A stretch of 64,000 nucleotides of DNA from G963667975 sp963677395 (lineage in GTDB: Bacteria; Bacteroidota; Bacteroidia; Bacteroidales; G963667975): assembly GCA_963677395.2 (NCBI GenBank), contig OY781965.2:2914001-2978000 (forward strand). The letters are read 5' to 3'. This document shows, one piece after another, positions 12,645-21,006 of the stretch. A program made the position numbers and the translations under genes. Below the pieces are notes generated by a model. That model saw only the letters and a list, made by a program, of their open reading frames with translations, was not told the DNA's origin and did not search any database. Position 1 is the stretch's first letter; each line of letters opens with the position of its first letter.

Positions 12645-13559
12645 ATGAATAATAACCCATATAAACCTGGTATTCCAAACCCTTTGCTCATTTTAAAACA
12701 AAGACCTGTATTGTATTGGCTAATCCTGATTAACGCCGCAGTTTGGTTATTTGAGAATATCTTTAATCTCTTTCTTTTTCTCTTCAAAATAGAACCTGAC
12801 AGTTCCTGGTTTTCCGCGTTATTTGCAATTCCGGCTAATATTCCGGCACTCTTACTCAAACCATGGACAATCATAACCTATATGTTTATCCATGCCGATT
12901 TTTTCCACCTCTTTTTTAATATGATGATGCTTTATTTCGGAGGGTTACTGATGTCACAATTTCTGAAAGCTTCGAAAATTGTAACATTCTATTTTTGGGG
13001 AGGAATCTGGGGTGCAATATTTTACATAACTGCGTACAATATTTTCCCGGTTTTCAGTGATGTTAAGGATATTTCTGTTGCATTGGGAGCTTCGGCGGCT
13101 GTACTTTCCGTACTTGTTGGAATTGCAACCTATATGCCTGACTATCGTGTTCAATTATTTCTGATTGGACCTGTTAGATTAAAATATATTGCATTGGCAC
13201 TGGTTGTTATTGATTTTCTAAGCATCAGCAGAGGAAACCCCGGAGGGCATATTGCCCATTTAGGTGGAGCATTCTACGGTTATATCGCCATAAAACATCC
13301 TCTGAATCTTTGGAAAGGGTTTACATTTGAAAAAATCAGCTTTGCATTATCAAACCTCTTCAAACCTAAACTCAAAGTTCATTACAAAGCAGAAGGACAA
13401 GCACAGAAGCGTCCGGTGTCGGATGATGATTACAACAAAATACGTATTGAAAAACAAAAACGTATCGACAGCATCCTCGATAAAATCTCTAAAAACGGAT
13501 ATGACAGCCTTACACGTGAGGAAAAAGACTTTCTGTTTAAATCCGGTAATAAAAGCTAA
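12645..13559 (+). CDS. rhomboid family intramembrane serine protease (second of two)
   Basis: The protein is about 304 residues from the ATG at 12645, which I prefer over an in-frame TTG at 12639 because it begins MNNNPYKPGIPNPL. It shows FIHADFFHLFFNMMMLYFGG near residue 83, the serine motif GASAAVLSVLVGI near 150 and the catalytic His in GHIAHLGGAFYGY near 203. The Gly after the nucleophile is replaced by Ala, which I recall as common in this phylum. A basic cytoplasmic tail of about 90 residues (FEKISFALSNLFK to SGNKS) follows the last helix. It begins 2 bases after the stop of the first rhomboid gene. The pair may act on different substrates or as partners. Confidence 0.88.
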   Translation: MNNNPYKPGIPNPLLILKQRPVLYWLILINAAVWLFENIFNLFLFLFKIEPDSSWFSALFAIPANIPALLLKPWTIITYMFIHADFFHLFFNMMMLYFGGLLMSQFLKASKIVTFYFWGGIWGAIFYITAYNIFPVFSDVKDISVALGASAAVLSVLVGIATYMPDYRVQLFLIGPVRLKYIALALVVIDFLSISRGNPGGHIAHLGGAFYGYIAIKHPLNLWKGFTFEKISFALSNLFKPKLKVHYKAEGQAQKRPVSDDDYNKIRIEKQKRIDSILDKISKNGYDSLTREEKDFLFKSGNKS

Positions 13560-13562
13560 TTT

Positions 13563-14714
13563 ATGGCAGACTCACAGGAAAAACTCGGATTTATCAACAG
13601 TATCATTCTGTTTCTAAACAGCTTGGCTGTTTTTGCATTATTTGGTTGTTATCTTGCAAAGTATATCCCTCCCGATTCATTCTGGCCCTTTGCTTTTTTA
13701 GGAATTTCTTATCCTATTCTGCTCTTTGTGAATTTGGCATTTATAGTTTGGTGGGTTATTTGCCGCAGACGTCAATATACTCTGTCGCTTATTACGGTAT
13801 TGCTCGGCTGGAATTCATTTTTTTCTTTCTATCAGTTTAGCGGAAGTAAACTTCCTGAAAATGCTGAAAACACACTCAAAATAATTTCGTACAATACTCA
13901 TTACTTTGATTACTTCGACTACAAAATGGGGAAGAAAGATGACTCAAACAAAGACAGTATTCTGAGTTTTTTCAATACAGAAAACCCTGATATCATTTGC
14001 ATTCAAGAATATGTAAGACCCAAGGCGGAAAAGGAAAAGTTTAAAACCAGAGAACCAATACGTAATAAGCTGGGATTAAAATACTACTATTTCAATCATA
14101 CTTCTGATCATTATGACAGAGTTGCATATACCGGAATTTCTATTTTCAGCCGATTTCCGATAATCAATTTCAAAGATTTAGAATTTGAACGTCTTTCAAC
14201 TGATAACGACGGCTTCTACGTGGATATCCTCGCTTTTAATGACACTATTCGTGTATTCAATCTCCATTTGGAATCTATTCGTTTGGGGTACAGTGATCAG
14301 GAGTTTTATGAAGATATGACTGAAAACCGTACCAAAACTCATGAAATAAAAGAAGGTTCACGCAAAATAATTTCCAAGCTTAAACGTGCCTTTATACTCA
14401 GAGCCAGGCAAGCTAAGTATGTGGACAGCATAATCCGTATTTCGCCTCATCCCGTTATTGTTTGCGGCGATTTTAATGACACGCCAACCTCATTTGCTTA
14501 TCACAAGATAAAAGGAGATTTAAAAGATGCGTTTGTAGAGAGTGGAACCGGAACCGGAAACACGTATAACGGCAAAGTTCCTTCATTCAGAATTGACTAT
14601 ATTTTACATAGCAATGTATTTAATGCGTTTGATTTCAGAAGAGAAAAGGTTACATACTCCGACCACTATCCCATCGTTACAACCTTAATGTATAATAAAA
14701 AAAGAGAACAGTGA
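13563..14714 (+). CDS. membrane-anchored endonuclease/exonuclease/phosphatase family protein
   Basis: The 383-residue protein has two or three N-terminal hydrophobic helices (to about residue 95) and then an EEP catalytic domain. Its motifs are IISYNTHYFD near 107, ICIQEY near 140, FNLHLESI near 236, VVCGDFNDTP-like IVCGDFNDTPTSF near 300, RIDYILHS near 340 and YSDHYPIV near 366. The family hydrolyses phosphodiesters in DNA, RNA, phosphoinositides or lipid head groups. The membrane anchor favours a lipid or periplasmic substrate over chromosomal DNA, but that is inference. It starts 3 bases after the second rhomboid gene and its stop overlaps the next start (TGATG). Confidence 0.82.
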   Translation: MADSQEKLGFINSIILFLNSLAVFALFGCYLAKYIPPDSFWPFAFLGISYPILLFVNLAFIVWWVICRRRQYTLSLITVLLGWNSFFSFYQFSGSKLPENAENTLKIISYNTHYFDYFDYKMGKKDDSNKDSILSFFNTENPDIICIQEYVRPKAEKEKFKTREPIRNKLGLKYYYFNHTSDHYDRVAYTGISIFSRFPIINFKDLEFERLSTDNDGFYVDILAFNDTIRVFNLHLESIRLGYSDQEFYEDMTENRTKTHEIKEGSRKIISKLKRAFILRARQAKYVDSIIRISPHPVIVCGDFNDTPTSFAYHKIKGDLKDAFVESGTGTGNTYNGKVPSFRIDYILHSNVFNAFDFRREKVTYSDHYPIVTTLMYNKKREQ

Positions 14715-15610
14715 TGAAACAACTCATTTTTCTTTGTTCAATTATATTAACTCTAAACAACCCTCTGTTTTCCAACCCAAGTGAAGTGACTCCCGACTCA
14801 TTAAAAGCTTGGAAATTTCACACCAATTACATGCTTACCTTTAGCCAGGTATCCTATAAATACTGGGCTTCCGGAGGTGATAATGCTATTTCGGCAATTT
14901 CAAATCTGAAATTCAATCTCAAATATCAGAAAAACAAAAATATCTGGTTAAACCAGTTTGAGTTTGGATATGGTTTGATGCAACAACAGGACAAAAACCT
15001 CATTAAAACAGAAGACAAAATAGACCTCAACTCCAACTATACCTATAAAGCCTCTACATATTGGAGTTACAGTATTTTAGCAAACCTAAAAACACAATTT
15101 ACCAAAGGGTATAAAAAGCCCGAAGATACAATTCATATTTCAAACTTCATGGCACCCGGCTACTTGATTACATCTGCCGGAATGGAATACAAGCGCGATT
15201 TCTATTCGTTTCTGTTTTCTATTATGACCGGAAAGACCACCTTTGTATGCGATGATTACCTTTCCAGGTTGGGCTCTTATGGACTTAAGACTAATCAAAA
15301 AGTAAAGATAGGAGCTGGTTCTTATGTGCGATTTGAAGCAAAAAAAGAGATTGTTGCCAACGTAAACCTCAATACAAAGCTGGAGCTTTTTTCAGAATAC
15401 ATGAATAATCCCGAATACGTTGACGTAAACTGGGAAGTAATTGTGCGGATGAAGATTAACAAATTTCTTTCGGCACTTATTAATACCAATTTGGTTTATG
15501 ACCACGACGTGCTGATCGATATTAAAGATAGTACAGGGCAAGTAATTGAGAAAGCACCCAAAGTTCAGTTTAAGGAAACGTTTGGATTAGGCTTGACGTT
15601 AAGCTTTTAA
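14714..15610 (+). CDS. DUF3078 family secreted or outer-membrane protein
   Basis: The protein of 298 residues starts with a signal peptide (MKQLIFLCSIILTLNNPLFSNPSE). It continues with WKFHTNYMLTFSQVSYKYWASGGDNAISAISNLKFN, followed by alternating beta-strand segments ending in ETFGLGLTLSF. This is the DUF3078 pattern known from Bacteroidota. The aromatic C-terminal residue and amphipathic strands suggest an outer-membrane beta-barrel. The function is unknown. I chose the ATG at 14714, which overlaps the previous stop by one base; a GTG at 14711 would add one residue. It is the last gene of the mutL operon and faces the hydrolase gene tail to tail. Confidence 0.75.
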   Translation: MKQLIFLCSIILTLNNPLFSNPSEVTPDSLKAWKFHTNYMLTFSQVSYKYWASGGDNAISAISNLKFNLKYQKNKNIWLNQFEFGYGLMQQQDKNLIKTEDKIDLNSNYTYKASTYWSYSILANLKTQFTKGYKKPEDTIHISNFMAPGYLITSAGMEYKRDFYSFLFSIMTGKTTFVCDDYLSRLGSYGLKTNQKVKIGAGSYVRFEAKKEIVANVNLNTKLELFSEYMNNPEYVDVNWEVIVRMKINKFLSALINTNLVYDHDVLIDIKDSTGQVIEKAPKVQFKETFGLGLTLSF

Positions 15611-15633
15611 AGACAAATGACTACAAGGTGTAA

Positions 15634-16584
15634 TCATAGTGCCCTCATAAAATCAATAAATTTCTTAACAAAGTCTGTATTCAGGGGTAAATCAGTGTTA
15701 TAATACGTTGCCGCATTTTCCGATTTATCTGTAGTAAAGCATGTTTTTAGAATATGATTCATATTTTGAATAATCTCTTTACGGGCTAAAGGGCAGGCTT
15801 TATACAACAGTTCTGCATCATTTTCTGATACCTGAATATCAGTAGTGCCCTGAATAATCAGTATAGGGATGTGAAGCTTTGAAATTTCTTCCTGCGGATT
15901 GTATTTAAACCATGATTTCATATATGGCTGAATACTTGGACGAAACAATGAGAACAAAGATATGGGAACCTGAAGTAAAGTATCTCCATTCTTCAGCGAG
16001 TCAATTTTTGAAATGATTAGTTTTTTCATTTTCGGACTTTGATCTGCTATTTGCTCCTTAATTTTGACATCGGCAGAAGTTCCCGGTCCTGAGATAGATA
16101 TAAACGCTTTTACATTGGGATTGCTGGCGCAGGCAACCATTCCGATTAATGAACCTTCACTATGACCTGCCACAACAATCCGATTAAACCTTTTATCATT
16201 CGAAAGCAGTTCAATCCATAATTTCACATCGTAAATATAGTCTTCAAACCTTAATTCAGATTCTTTTATATTTTTCTGAACTGACTCTCCCACCCCTCGT
16301 TTATCAAACCGGACAGAAGCAATATCATATTTCAATAGACTATCAGACAGATATTTGAAAGAATTTGTTTTCATATTGGGCTGATTGCAGTTTCGGTCGG
16401 TAGGTCCGGAACCCGAAATAATTAAGACTATCGTTAAATCTTTCTTTTTATCCGGAAGACTCAACGTTCCATAGATTTTGCCTGTAGGCGTTTTCAGCAC
16501 AATCGGCTTTTCCTGAGATGATGCACTTTGACTAAAAATCAGCAGGATAATAGCCAGAAAATTTACTGTTGCAAATATTTTCAT
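15634..16584 (-). CDS. secreted alpha/beta hydrolase
   Basis: The 316-residue protein has a signal peptide (MKIFATVNFLAIILLIFSQSASSQ) and an alpha/beta hydrolase core. SGSGPTDRN near residue 58 forms the oxyanion region, the nucleophile elbow is AGHSEGS near 147, the acid is probably in IQGTTDIQVSEND near 250, and the catalytic His in NMNHILK near 285. It resembles serine aminopeptidase or lysophospholipase-like hydrolases exported to the periplasm. The substrate is unknown. A TACATTTG element on the minus strand at 16633-16640 would give a leader of about 45 bases. Confidence 0.85.
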   Translation of the reverse strand: MKIFATVNFLAIILLIFSQSASSQEKPIVLKTPTGKIYGTLSLPDKKKDLTIVLIISGSGPTDRNCNQPNMKTNSFKYLSDSLLKYDIASVRFDKRGVGESVQKNIKESELRFEDYIYDVKLWIELLSNDKRFNRIVVAGHSEGSLIGMVACASNPNVKAFISISGPGTSADVKIKEQIADQSPKMKKLIISKIDSLKNGDTLLQVPISLFSLFRPSIQPYMKSWFKYNPQEEISKLHIPILIIQGTTDIQVSENDAELLYKACPLARKEIIQNMNHILKTCFTTDKSENAATYYNTDLPLNTDFVKKFIDFMRAL

Positions 16585-16669
16585 TTCGGATTAATTTAAA
16601 AAAAACAACCGACTTCACTTTAGAATTCGGGACAAATGTATTGATATTTCTTTTATTTGACTGCTTTTG

Positions 16670-17014
16670 CTATCGCTCTTCTTCTACCCTGAATAGTACA
16701 ATTGCTGAAATAAGTTCCAGCGGTAAAGGCTCATTAAGCGGAAACTGCACCGATCCTTTTGCATGTTTATAAGCAGCCAACTCTTTTTCGAAAGCTGTAA
16801 TACCTGACGATGTCGGGTAAAATCCGATATGTTTTGTAAATGCAGCAAAATAAACCAGAATACGTTTCATTTTGAAAGCTGGCATTCCATAACTAATTAC
16901 TTCTACAGCTTCAGGAGCTGCATTACGTACAGTTTCTCTCATCAAGCAGAGTTTTTCCTGCACTTCTTCCGGAAAACAGGAGATATATTGGTCAATGAAT
17001 TGTAAAGTCTGCAT
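16670..17014 (-). CDS. DUF1801 / YdhG-like protein
   Basis: The 114-residue protein fits the DUF1801 family (frataxin-like fold; Bacillus YdhG is reported as an iron chaperone). Its motifs are FIDQYISCFPEEVQEKLCLMRETVRNAAPEAVEVISYGMPAFK, then LVYFAAFTKHIGFYPTSSG, then GSVQFPLNEPLPLELISAIVLFRVEE. The length is normal. An iron role is family knowledge only. TAACTTTG on the minus strand at 17037-17044 places the likely transcription start about 19 bases before the ATG. Confidence 0.82.
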   Translation of the reverse strand: MQTLQFIDQYISCFPEEVQEKLCLMRETVRNAAPEAVEVISYGMPAFKMKRILVYFAAFTKHIGFYPTSSGITAFEKELAAYKHAKGSVQFPLNEPLPLELISAIVLFRVEEER

Positions 17015-17132
17015 TCTATTTTAGTTTTCTATGGTTCAAAGTTAATGAACAATAATCTATTCTCTGCAATTGAAATTTTTCTCTACCGTTATTTGTTTGT
17101 AAAAGATCTTCAATTGTATTTATTCAACAATC

Positions 17133-17140
17133 TATCTTTG
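17133..17140 (+). promoter_or_regulatory. -7 element (TATCTTTG) of the L,D-transpeptidase gene, near-leaderless
   Basis: TATCTTTG ends only 7 bases before the ATG at 17148. If transcription starts about 4 bases after the element, the mRNA leader would be only a few bases long. Confidence 0.5.
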
Positions 17141-17147
17141 TACACGT

Positions 17148-17906
17148 ATGAACCGATTAATCATAATCTCACTTTTGAGCATAATACTTCTGATGACAAC
17201 TGCTACCAACAATATTTCCTTCAAAGAAAAACAACTCCGGTTTGAACGCGTATATGCTGCTTATACGGAAAAAGAGACGATTATCCATGGTCTTTTTAAA
17301 GCAAAGAAAATTGATTTAAAAAATCTGAGAATCTTCCTTCGTACATTAAAAAAAGAACAGAAACTGGAGCTCTGGGCTAAAAACAAAAACGCTGCAACGT
17401 TTCAGTTAATCAAAATCTATGACTTTTGTAATGTTTCCGGAACGTTAGGACCTAAACGTGAACAAGGAGACAACCAAACGCCCGAAGGGTTATATCATAT
17501 AGAACGGTTTAATCCTGCCAGCACATATTATCTTTCGCTGGGGATTAATTATCCGAACAAAGCCGACCGCATTCTGAGCGGTGAACGCAATCCCGGTGGC
17601 GATATCTTCATTCATGGCAAATGTGTAACCATTGGGTGTATTCCTATCACCGATTTCTGGATTAAAGAGCTTTACATCATTGCTGTTGAAGCCTGTAACA
17701 GCGGACAAAAAGATATTCCCGTCTATATTTACCCTTCCAAACTAGATGATGCACGTTTCAAATCATTGGTTACGGATTCAAAGCCTTCTAAATCTACTCT
17801 TAAACTTTGGAAAGAGCTGAAACAGGCTTACGATTATTTTGAAACCAATCATAAAATTCCATCATTTACAATTGATGCAAAAGGAAGTTATGTAGTCGGA
17901 TCTTAA
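17148..17906 (+). CDS. L,D-transpeptidase family protein (YkuD fold, YafK-like)
   Basis: The 252-residue protein has an N-terminal hydrophobic export segment (LIIISLLSIILLMTTAT). The YkuD catalytic signature HGKCVTIGCIPI near residue 160 contains the His and the nucleophilic Cys. Upstream are KIYDFCNVSGTLGPKREQGDNQTPEGLYHI and LSLGINYPNKADR, typical of the YafK/ErfK branch. Such enzymes form 3-3 peptidoglycan cross-links, attach proteins to peptidoglycan or detach them; YafK (DpaA) does the last. Which of these applies here is not visible. It is monocistronic. Confidence 0.88.
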   Translation: MNRLIIISLLSIILLMTTATNNISFKEKQLRFERVYAAYTEKETIIHGLFKAKKIDLKNLRIFLRTLKKEQKLELWAKNKNAATFQLIKIYDFCNVSGTLGPKREQGDNQTPEGLYHIERFNPASTYYLSLGINYPNKADRILSGERNPGGDIFIHGKCVTIGCIPITDFWIKELYIIAVEACNSGQKDIPVYIYPSKLDDARFKSLVTDSKPSKSTLKLWKELKQAYDYFETNHKIPSFTIDAKGSYVVGS

Positions 17907-18321
17907 AAGTAACTAACTATTTATTATTCAATAAATTAAATATAAAAACATCTACATATATCAGCAATGATTCGTAACTTTGAATCAATATACTTACAAA
18001 AAGCAATACTGTCGAAGAAGAAAAATACGGATCAAAAGAGCATGTTTAAAATTCAGAAGAAATGTTAAACCAACGCCATTCAATTGTGGAGAAAAAGAGC
18101 TTAAGCCACACGTACCCTTTGCAAATCATCAGAATTAATTCATTTCCGGCATCGGATAGGAAAATCAGGTAAATAAGTTAATTTTAAAAGAAAGCATCCG
18201 AATAAATGAAGAGGATAGCAATGATTCAAGCGCAAGTATAGACACAACTATTCAGGAAAAGAACATTACCTACCCAACAGACAGCACACTACAGAGAAAA
18301 ATAAATATCGGATTACTTCTT
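17907..18321. other. 415-base intergenic region without a supported gene
   Basis: It lies between the ends of two convergent genes. A TAACTTTG element occurs at 17975-17982 on the plus strand. A 36-codon open frame (18063-18173) follows, but it has no recognisable features. A small RNA is possible; I saw no terminator. Confidence 0.4.
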
Positions 18322-19074
18322 TTACAGATTCAGCTTCTCTTTCAACAATCGGTAACCGGAAGTACTTGCTTTGAGGGAATTGCCGTTTTTCAGAATTACG
18401 CTGTAGGAATCTTTATCGTAGTAATCGAGACGCTCAATAAAGTTCAGGTTTACAATATAGGAACGATGTATACGAACAAACTGATGGGAATCGAGGTTGG
18501 TTTCGAAATACTTCATAGTTTTCTCTTTCAGATACAAATCTTTGGAAGTATGAATTTTCACGTAATCGTCGTATGATTCGAGGTAAAGAATATTATCTAC
18601 CGGAATTACCTGAATTTTTTGTCCCATGCGCACGGCTACGCGTTCCAATGACTCGCTGTTTTTCTTAATGGCAGTCTGTAGGGTTTCCTCCTGTTGGGGA
18701 TTTGTTTTCAGCAGGCCTTTTGCAATTACTTTTTCAATGGCTTTGGCAAAACGAATCCTGTCATAAGGCTTTAGCAAATAGTCCACTGCATTGATTTCAA
18801 ATGCCTTGAGAGCATACTGATCGTAAGCTGTGGAAAAGATAACAGTGGGTTTATGTTCACAAAGTTCCAGCATCTCAAAGCCAGTAAGTTTGGGCATCTG
18901 AATATCGAGAATAATCAAATCAGGTTTGAGTTCATTTACTATTTTCACTGCTGAAAATCCATCGGAAGCTTCTCCGATCAGTTTCAATTCAGGAATTTCC
19001 GAAACAAAGAGTGTGAGCAGATTACGTGCAGGCTCTTCATCTTCAATAATGATGGTTTTGATTTTTGATTCCAT
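18322..19074 (-). CDS. LytTR-type response regulator
   Basis: The 250-residue protein has an N-terminal receiver (IIIEDEEPARN, phosphoacceptor Asp in LIILDIQMPKL near residue 56, IFSTAYDQYALKAF, then the conserved Lys in YLLKPYD). It also has a C-terminal LytTR DNA-binding domain (IQVIPVDNILYLESYDDYVKIHT, then FVRIHRSYIVNL). It is a transcription factor that would be phosphorylated by the kinase encoded 6 bases upstream. It is the third gene of the LiaF-like/LytS/LytTR operon. Its targets are unknown; the operon itself is a likely one. Confidence 0.92.
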   Translation of the reverse strand: MESKIKTIIIEDEEPARNLLTLFVSEIPELKLIGEASDGFSAVKIVNELKPDLIILDIQMPKLTGFEMLELCEHKPTVIFSTAYDQYALKAFEINAVDYLLKPYDRIRFAKAIEKVIAKGLLKTNPQQEETLQTAIKKNSESLERVAVRMGQKIQVIPVDNILYLESYDDYVKIHTSKDLYLKEKTMKYFETNLDSHQFVRIHRSYIVNLNFIERLDYYDKDSYSVILKNGNSLKASTSGYRLLKEKLNL

Positions 19075-19080
19075 TACGCA

Positions 19081-20142
19081 TCAGGATTTTACAATAGGTT
19101 TATAAGGGATAATCAGGGTTACGGTAAAAAGGGATTCTGATTTAATTGCTTTCATCAGGTTTTCGCTTCCGTACATCAGTTTAAGGCGTTCCGATACATT
19201 ATTAAGTCCTGTGCCCGAACCTTTACGCGGAGGCATTTCGGAATCGAAGCTATTTTGGATAACAATTTCGAGCCAGGAATCTTTCTTCTGACAATCCAGC
19301 ATTATCTTAACGGGTTCTGTACTGTCGTACACTCCATGTTTTACTGCATTTTCGAACAAAGGCTGCAAAATCAGTGAAGGGAGCATCTGTTCCTGACATT
19401 CCGGATTGCAGGTTATTTCATACCGAAGACGTTTTCCAAATCGAACGGTTTCGATATCGAGATAACGGCGAACATTTTCCAGTTCTTCGCGTAAAGGAGA
19501 CAATGCTTCCGCATTATTCGAAACTCCATAACGCAGAAAATCTGAAAGTTTCACAATCATTTCATGCGCTCTTTCAGGCTTTGTGAGTGTTAATGCACTA
19601 ACAGAATTCAAGCTATTAAACAGAAAATGAGGATTTATCTGCGACTTCAACAAATTAAGTTCAGTTTCCCGAATGGTTTCTCTCAGGCGGGATTCATGTA
19701 TTATTTTTTTCTGAAGATCGTTATAATAGGTTATCAGGTAATAAAACAAAATGATAATGTTGAAAAAGAAGAACCCTATAACCGCTCTCCATGGCATGGT
19801 TTTTTCAAGTTCGGCTGCCACCTGCTCATTTTCGGTAAAAACATACATCAAAAAATCTCCAGATACTATCCAGATAAAGACTACCAATATCCCATACGTT
19901 AACAGGTTTGTGATTAAGCTTATTGGCTTATTCCGTTCAGGAGAAATAAATCGGAGCGGATACCACATTGCCAGCCCCAGAATTGCAAAAAGCAGATTGA
20001 ACACTACACTTTCAATAACACTGAGTGACAAACTTTTACCTTCACCTAAAATTAAATAGGCAACATGAGCAATTATAATGATTCCCCATGTTACAAGGTA
20101 AAACCAAAAAAGTCGTTTATTTTCAAAAAAGGGATGATTCAT
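19081..20142 (-). CDS. LytS-type sensor histidine kinase
   Basis: The 353-residue protein has four predicted transmembrane helices (within residues 10-140) and no large extracytoplasmic domain. A His_kinase domain (PF06580 type) follows, with phosphoacceptor SQINPHFLFNSLNSVSAL near residue 180 and a divergent ATPase (LQPLFENAVKHGVY near 268, then GSGTGLNNVSERLKLMYG near 312). This family signals to LytTR regulators. The lack of a sensor domain suggests that it responds within the membrane or through a partner, perhaps the LiaF-like protein encoded 2 bases upstream. Confidence 0.92.
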   Translation of the reverse strand: MNHPFFENKRLFWFYLVTWGIIIIAHVAYLILGEGKSLSLSVIESVVFNLLFAILGLAMWYPLRFISPERNKPISLITNLLTYGILVVFIWIVSGDFLMYVFTENEQVAAELEKTMPWRAVIGFFFFNIIILFYYLITYYNDLQKKIIHESRLRETIRETELNLLKSQINPHFLFNSLNSVSALTLTKPERAHEMIVKLSDFLRYGVSNNAEALSPLREELENVRRYLDIETVRFGKRLRYEITCNPECQEQMLPSLILQPLFENAVKHGVYDSTEPVKIMLDCQKKDSWLEIVIQNSFDSEMPPRKGSGTGLNNVSERLKLMYGSENLMKAIKSESLFTVTLIIPYKPIVKS

Positions 20143-20144
20143 GT

Positions 20145-20840
20145 TTATTTGTAGCTTTTGATTTCGCCACCACCAAAAATCACCACACCATGAATAATCA
20201 AAACTTTTTTATTGTCAGGGTTTGAAGGCAAAGCATAGCGTTTATCGGCAAATCCACCCATGATAGACGTAACCTTAATTTTCACCTCCCAATCTGACGG
20301 GACAATCATTTCAACACCTCCAAAAACTGAAGTTACTTCCAGAATTGTTTCGCCATCAATAATTTCAGTACGGGTTAAATCGAGTTCAGTTCCTCCGAAA
20401 ATATTAGTAACACGACCACCTTTAAATACGTCTGTCAGAATTTTCTTAGTTCCTCCAAAAACAGTAGTTTCATCCAGTAAGCCATCTGTAGAAGTTTCAC
20501 CAGGATTGTTGGATAAATGAACTTTTCTGGGTGCATGAAAATTACGTTTGGTCATAATCAGTAGGCCTATCAATATAAGCATCACCGGCCAGAAAAGTTT
20601 TGCAAAATTGAAGTCAAAGACTATTACTTTCGGAAGAAGGAAAAAGCCTCCTACAATCAAAAGAATGACTCCAAAGGTATTATTATCCCGTTCGGCCAGA
20701 TTAATCAAACCAATTGCAATCAACAACATTGGCCATGAAAACACGATTGGTTTCCATACAATTGGCAACAGTTCCAGATTGAATGCAAGTAACAATGCTC
20801 CAGCAGTGAGCACTATAAATCCCAAAATGAATTTTTTCAT
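20145..20840 (-). CDS. LiaF-like membrane protein (DUF5668 plus cell-wall-active antibiotics response domain)
   Basis: From the ATG at 20840 the protein is 231 residues (MKKFILGFIVLTAGALLLAFNL). An in-frame ATG at 20873 would add 11 residues. Four short hydrophobic helices (to about residue 105) are followed by a beta-rich cytoplasmic domain with repeated FGGTK/IFGGTE/VFGGVE/MGGF motifs. This is the toast-rack pattern of YvqF/LiaF proteins. In Firmicutes LiaF inhibits the LiaS kinase until the envelope is damaged. Here it precedes a LytS/LytTR pair instead of LiaSR, so a similar anti-kinase role is inference. Confidence 0.8.
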   Translation of the reverse strand: MKKFILGFIVLTAGALLLAFNLELLPIVWKPIVFSWPMLLIAIGLINLAERDNNTFGVILLIVGGFFLLPKVIVFDFNFAKLFWPVMLILIGLLIMTKRNFHAPRKVHLSNNPGETSTDGLLDETTVFGGTKKILTDVFKGGRVTNIFGGTELDLTRTEIIDGETILEVTSVFGGVEMIVPSDWEVKIKVTSIMGGFADKRYALPSNPDNKKVLIIHGVVIFGGGEIKSYK

Positions 20841-20909
20841 AGGGCTTGATTTATGACAATGATTATTGAACATATATTTTTACAGGTTTTAAAATTAATA
20901 ATTCTGTTG

Positions 20910-20917
20910 CAAAACTA
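20910..20917 (-). promoter_or_regulatory. -7 element (TAGTTTTG) of the LiaF-like operon
   Basis: TAGTTTTG on the minus strand fits TAnnTTTG. The expected start is near 20906, upstream of both candidate ATGs. Confidence 0.45.
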
Positions 20918-21006
20918 GACCTATTATTTGCTTATCTAAAACGATTTTCGGCAAATCAGGGATTTAGCTCGGTAAGCACAGTATTACTTCTCTGGAACAA
21001 ACCCAT

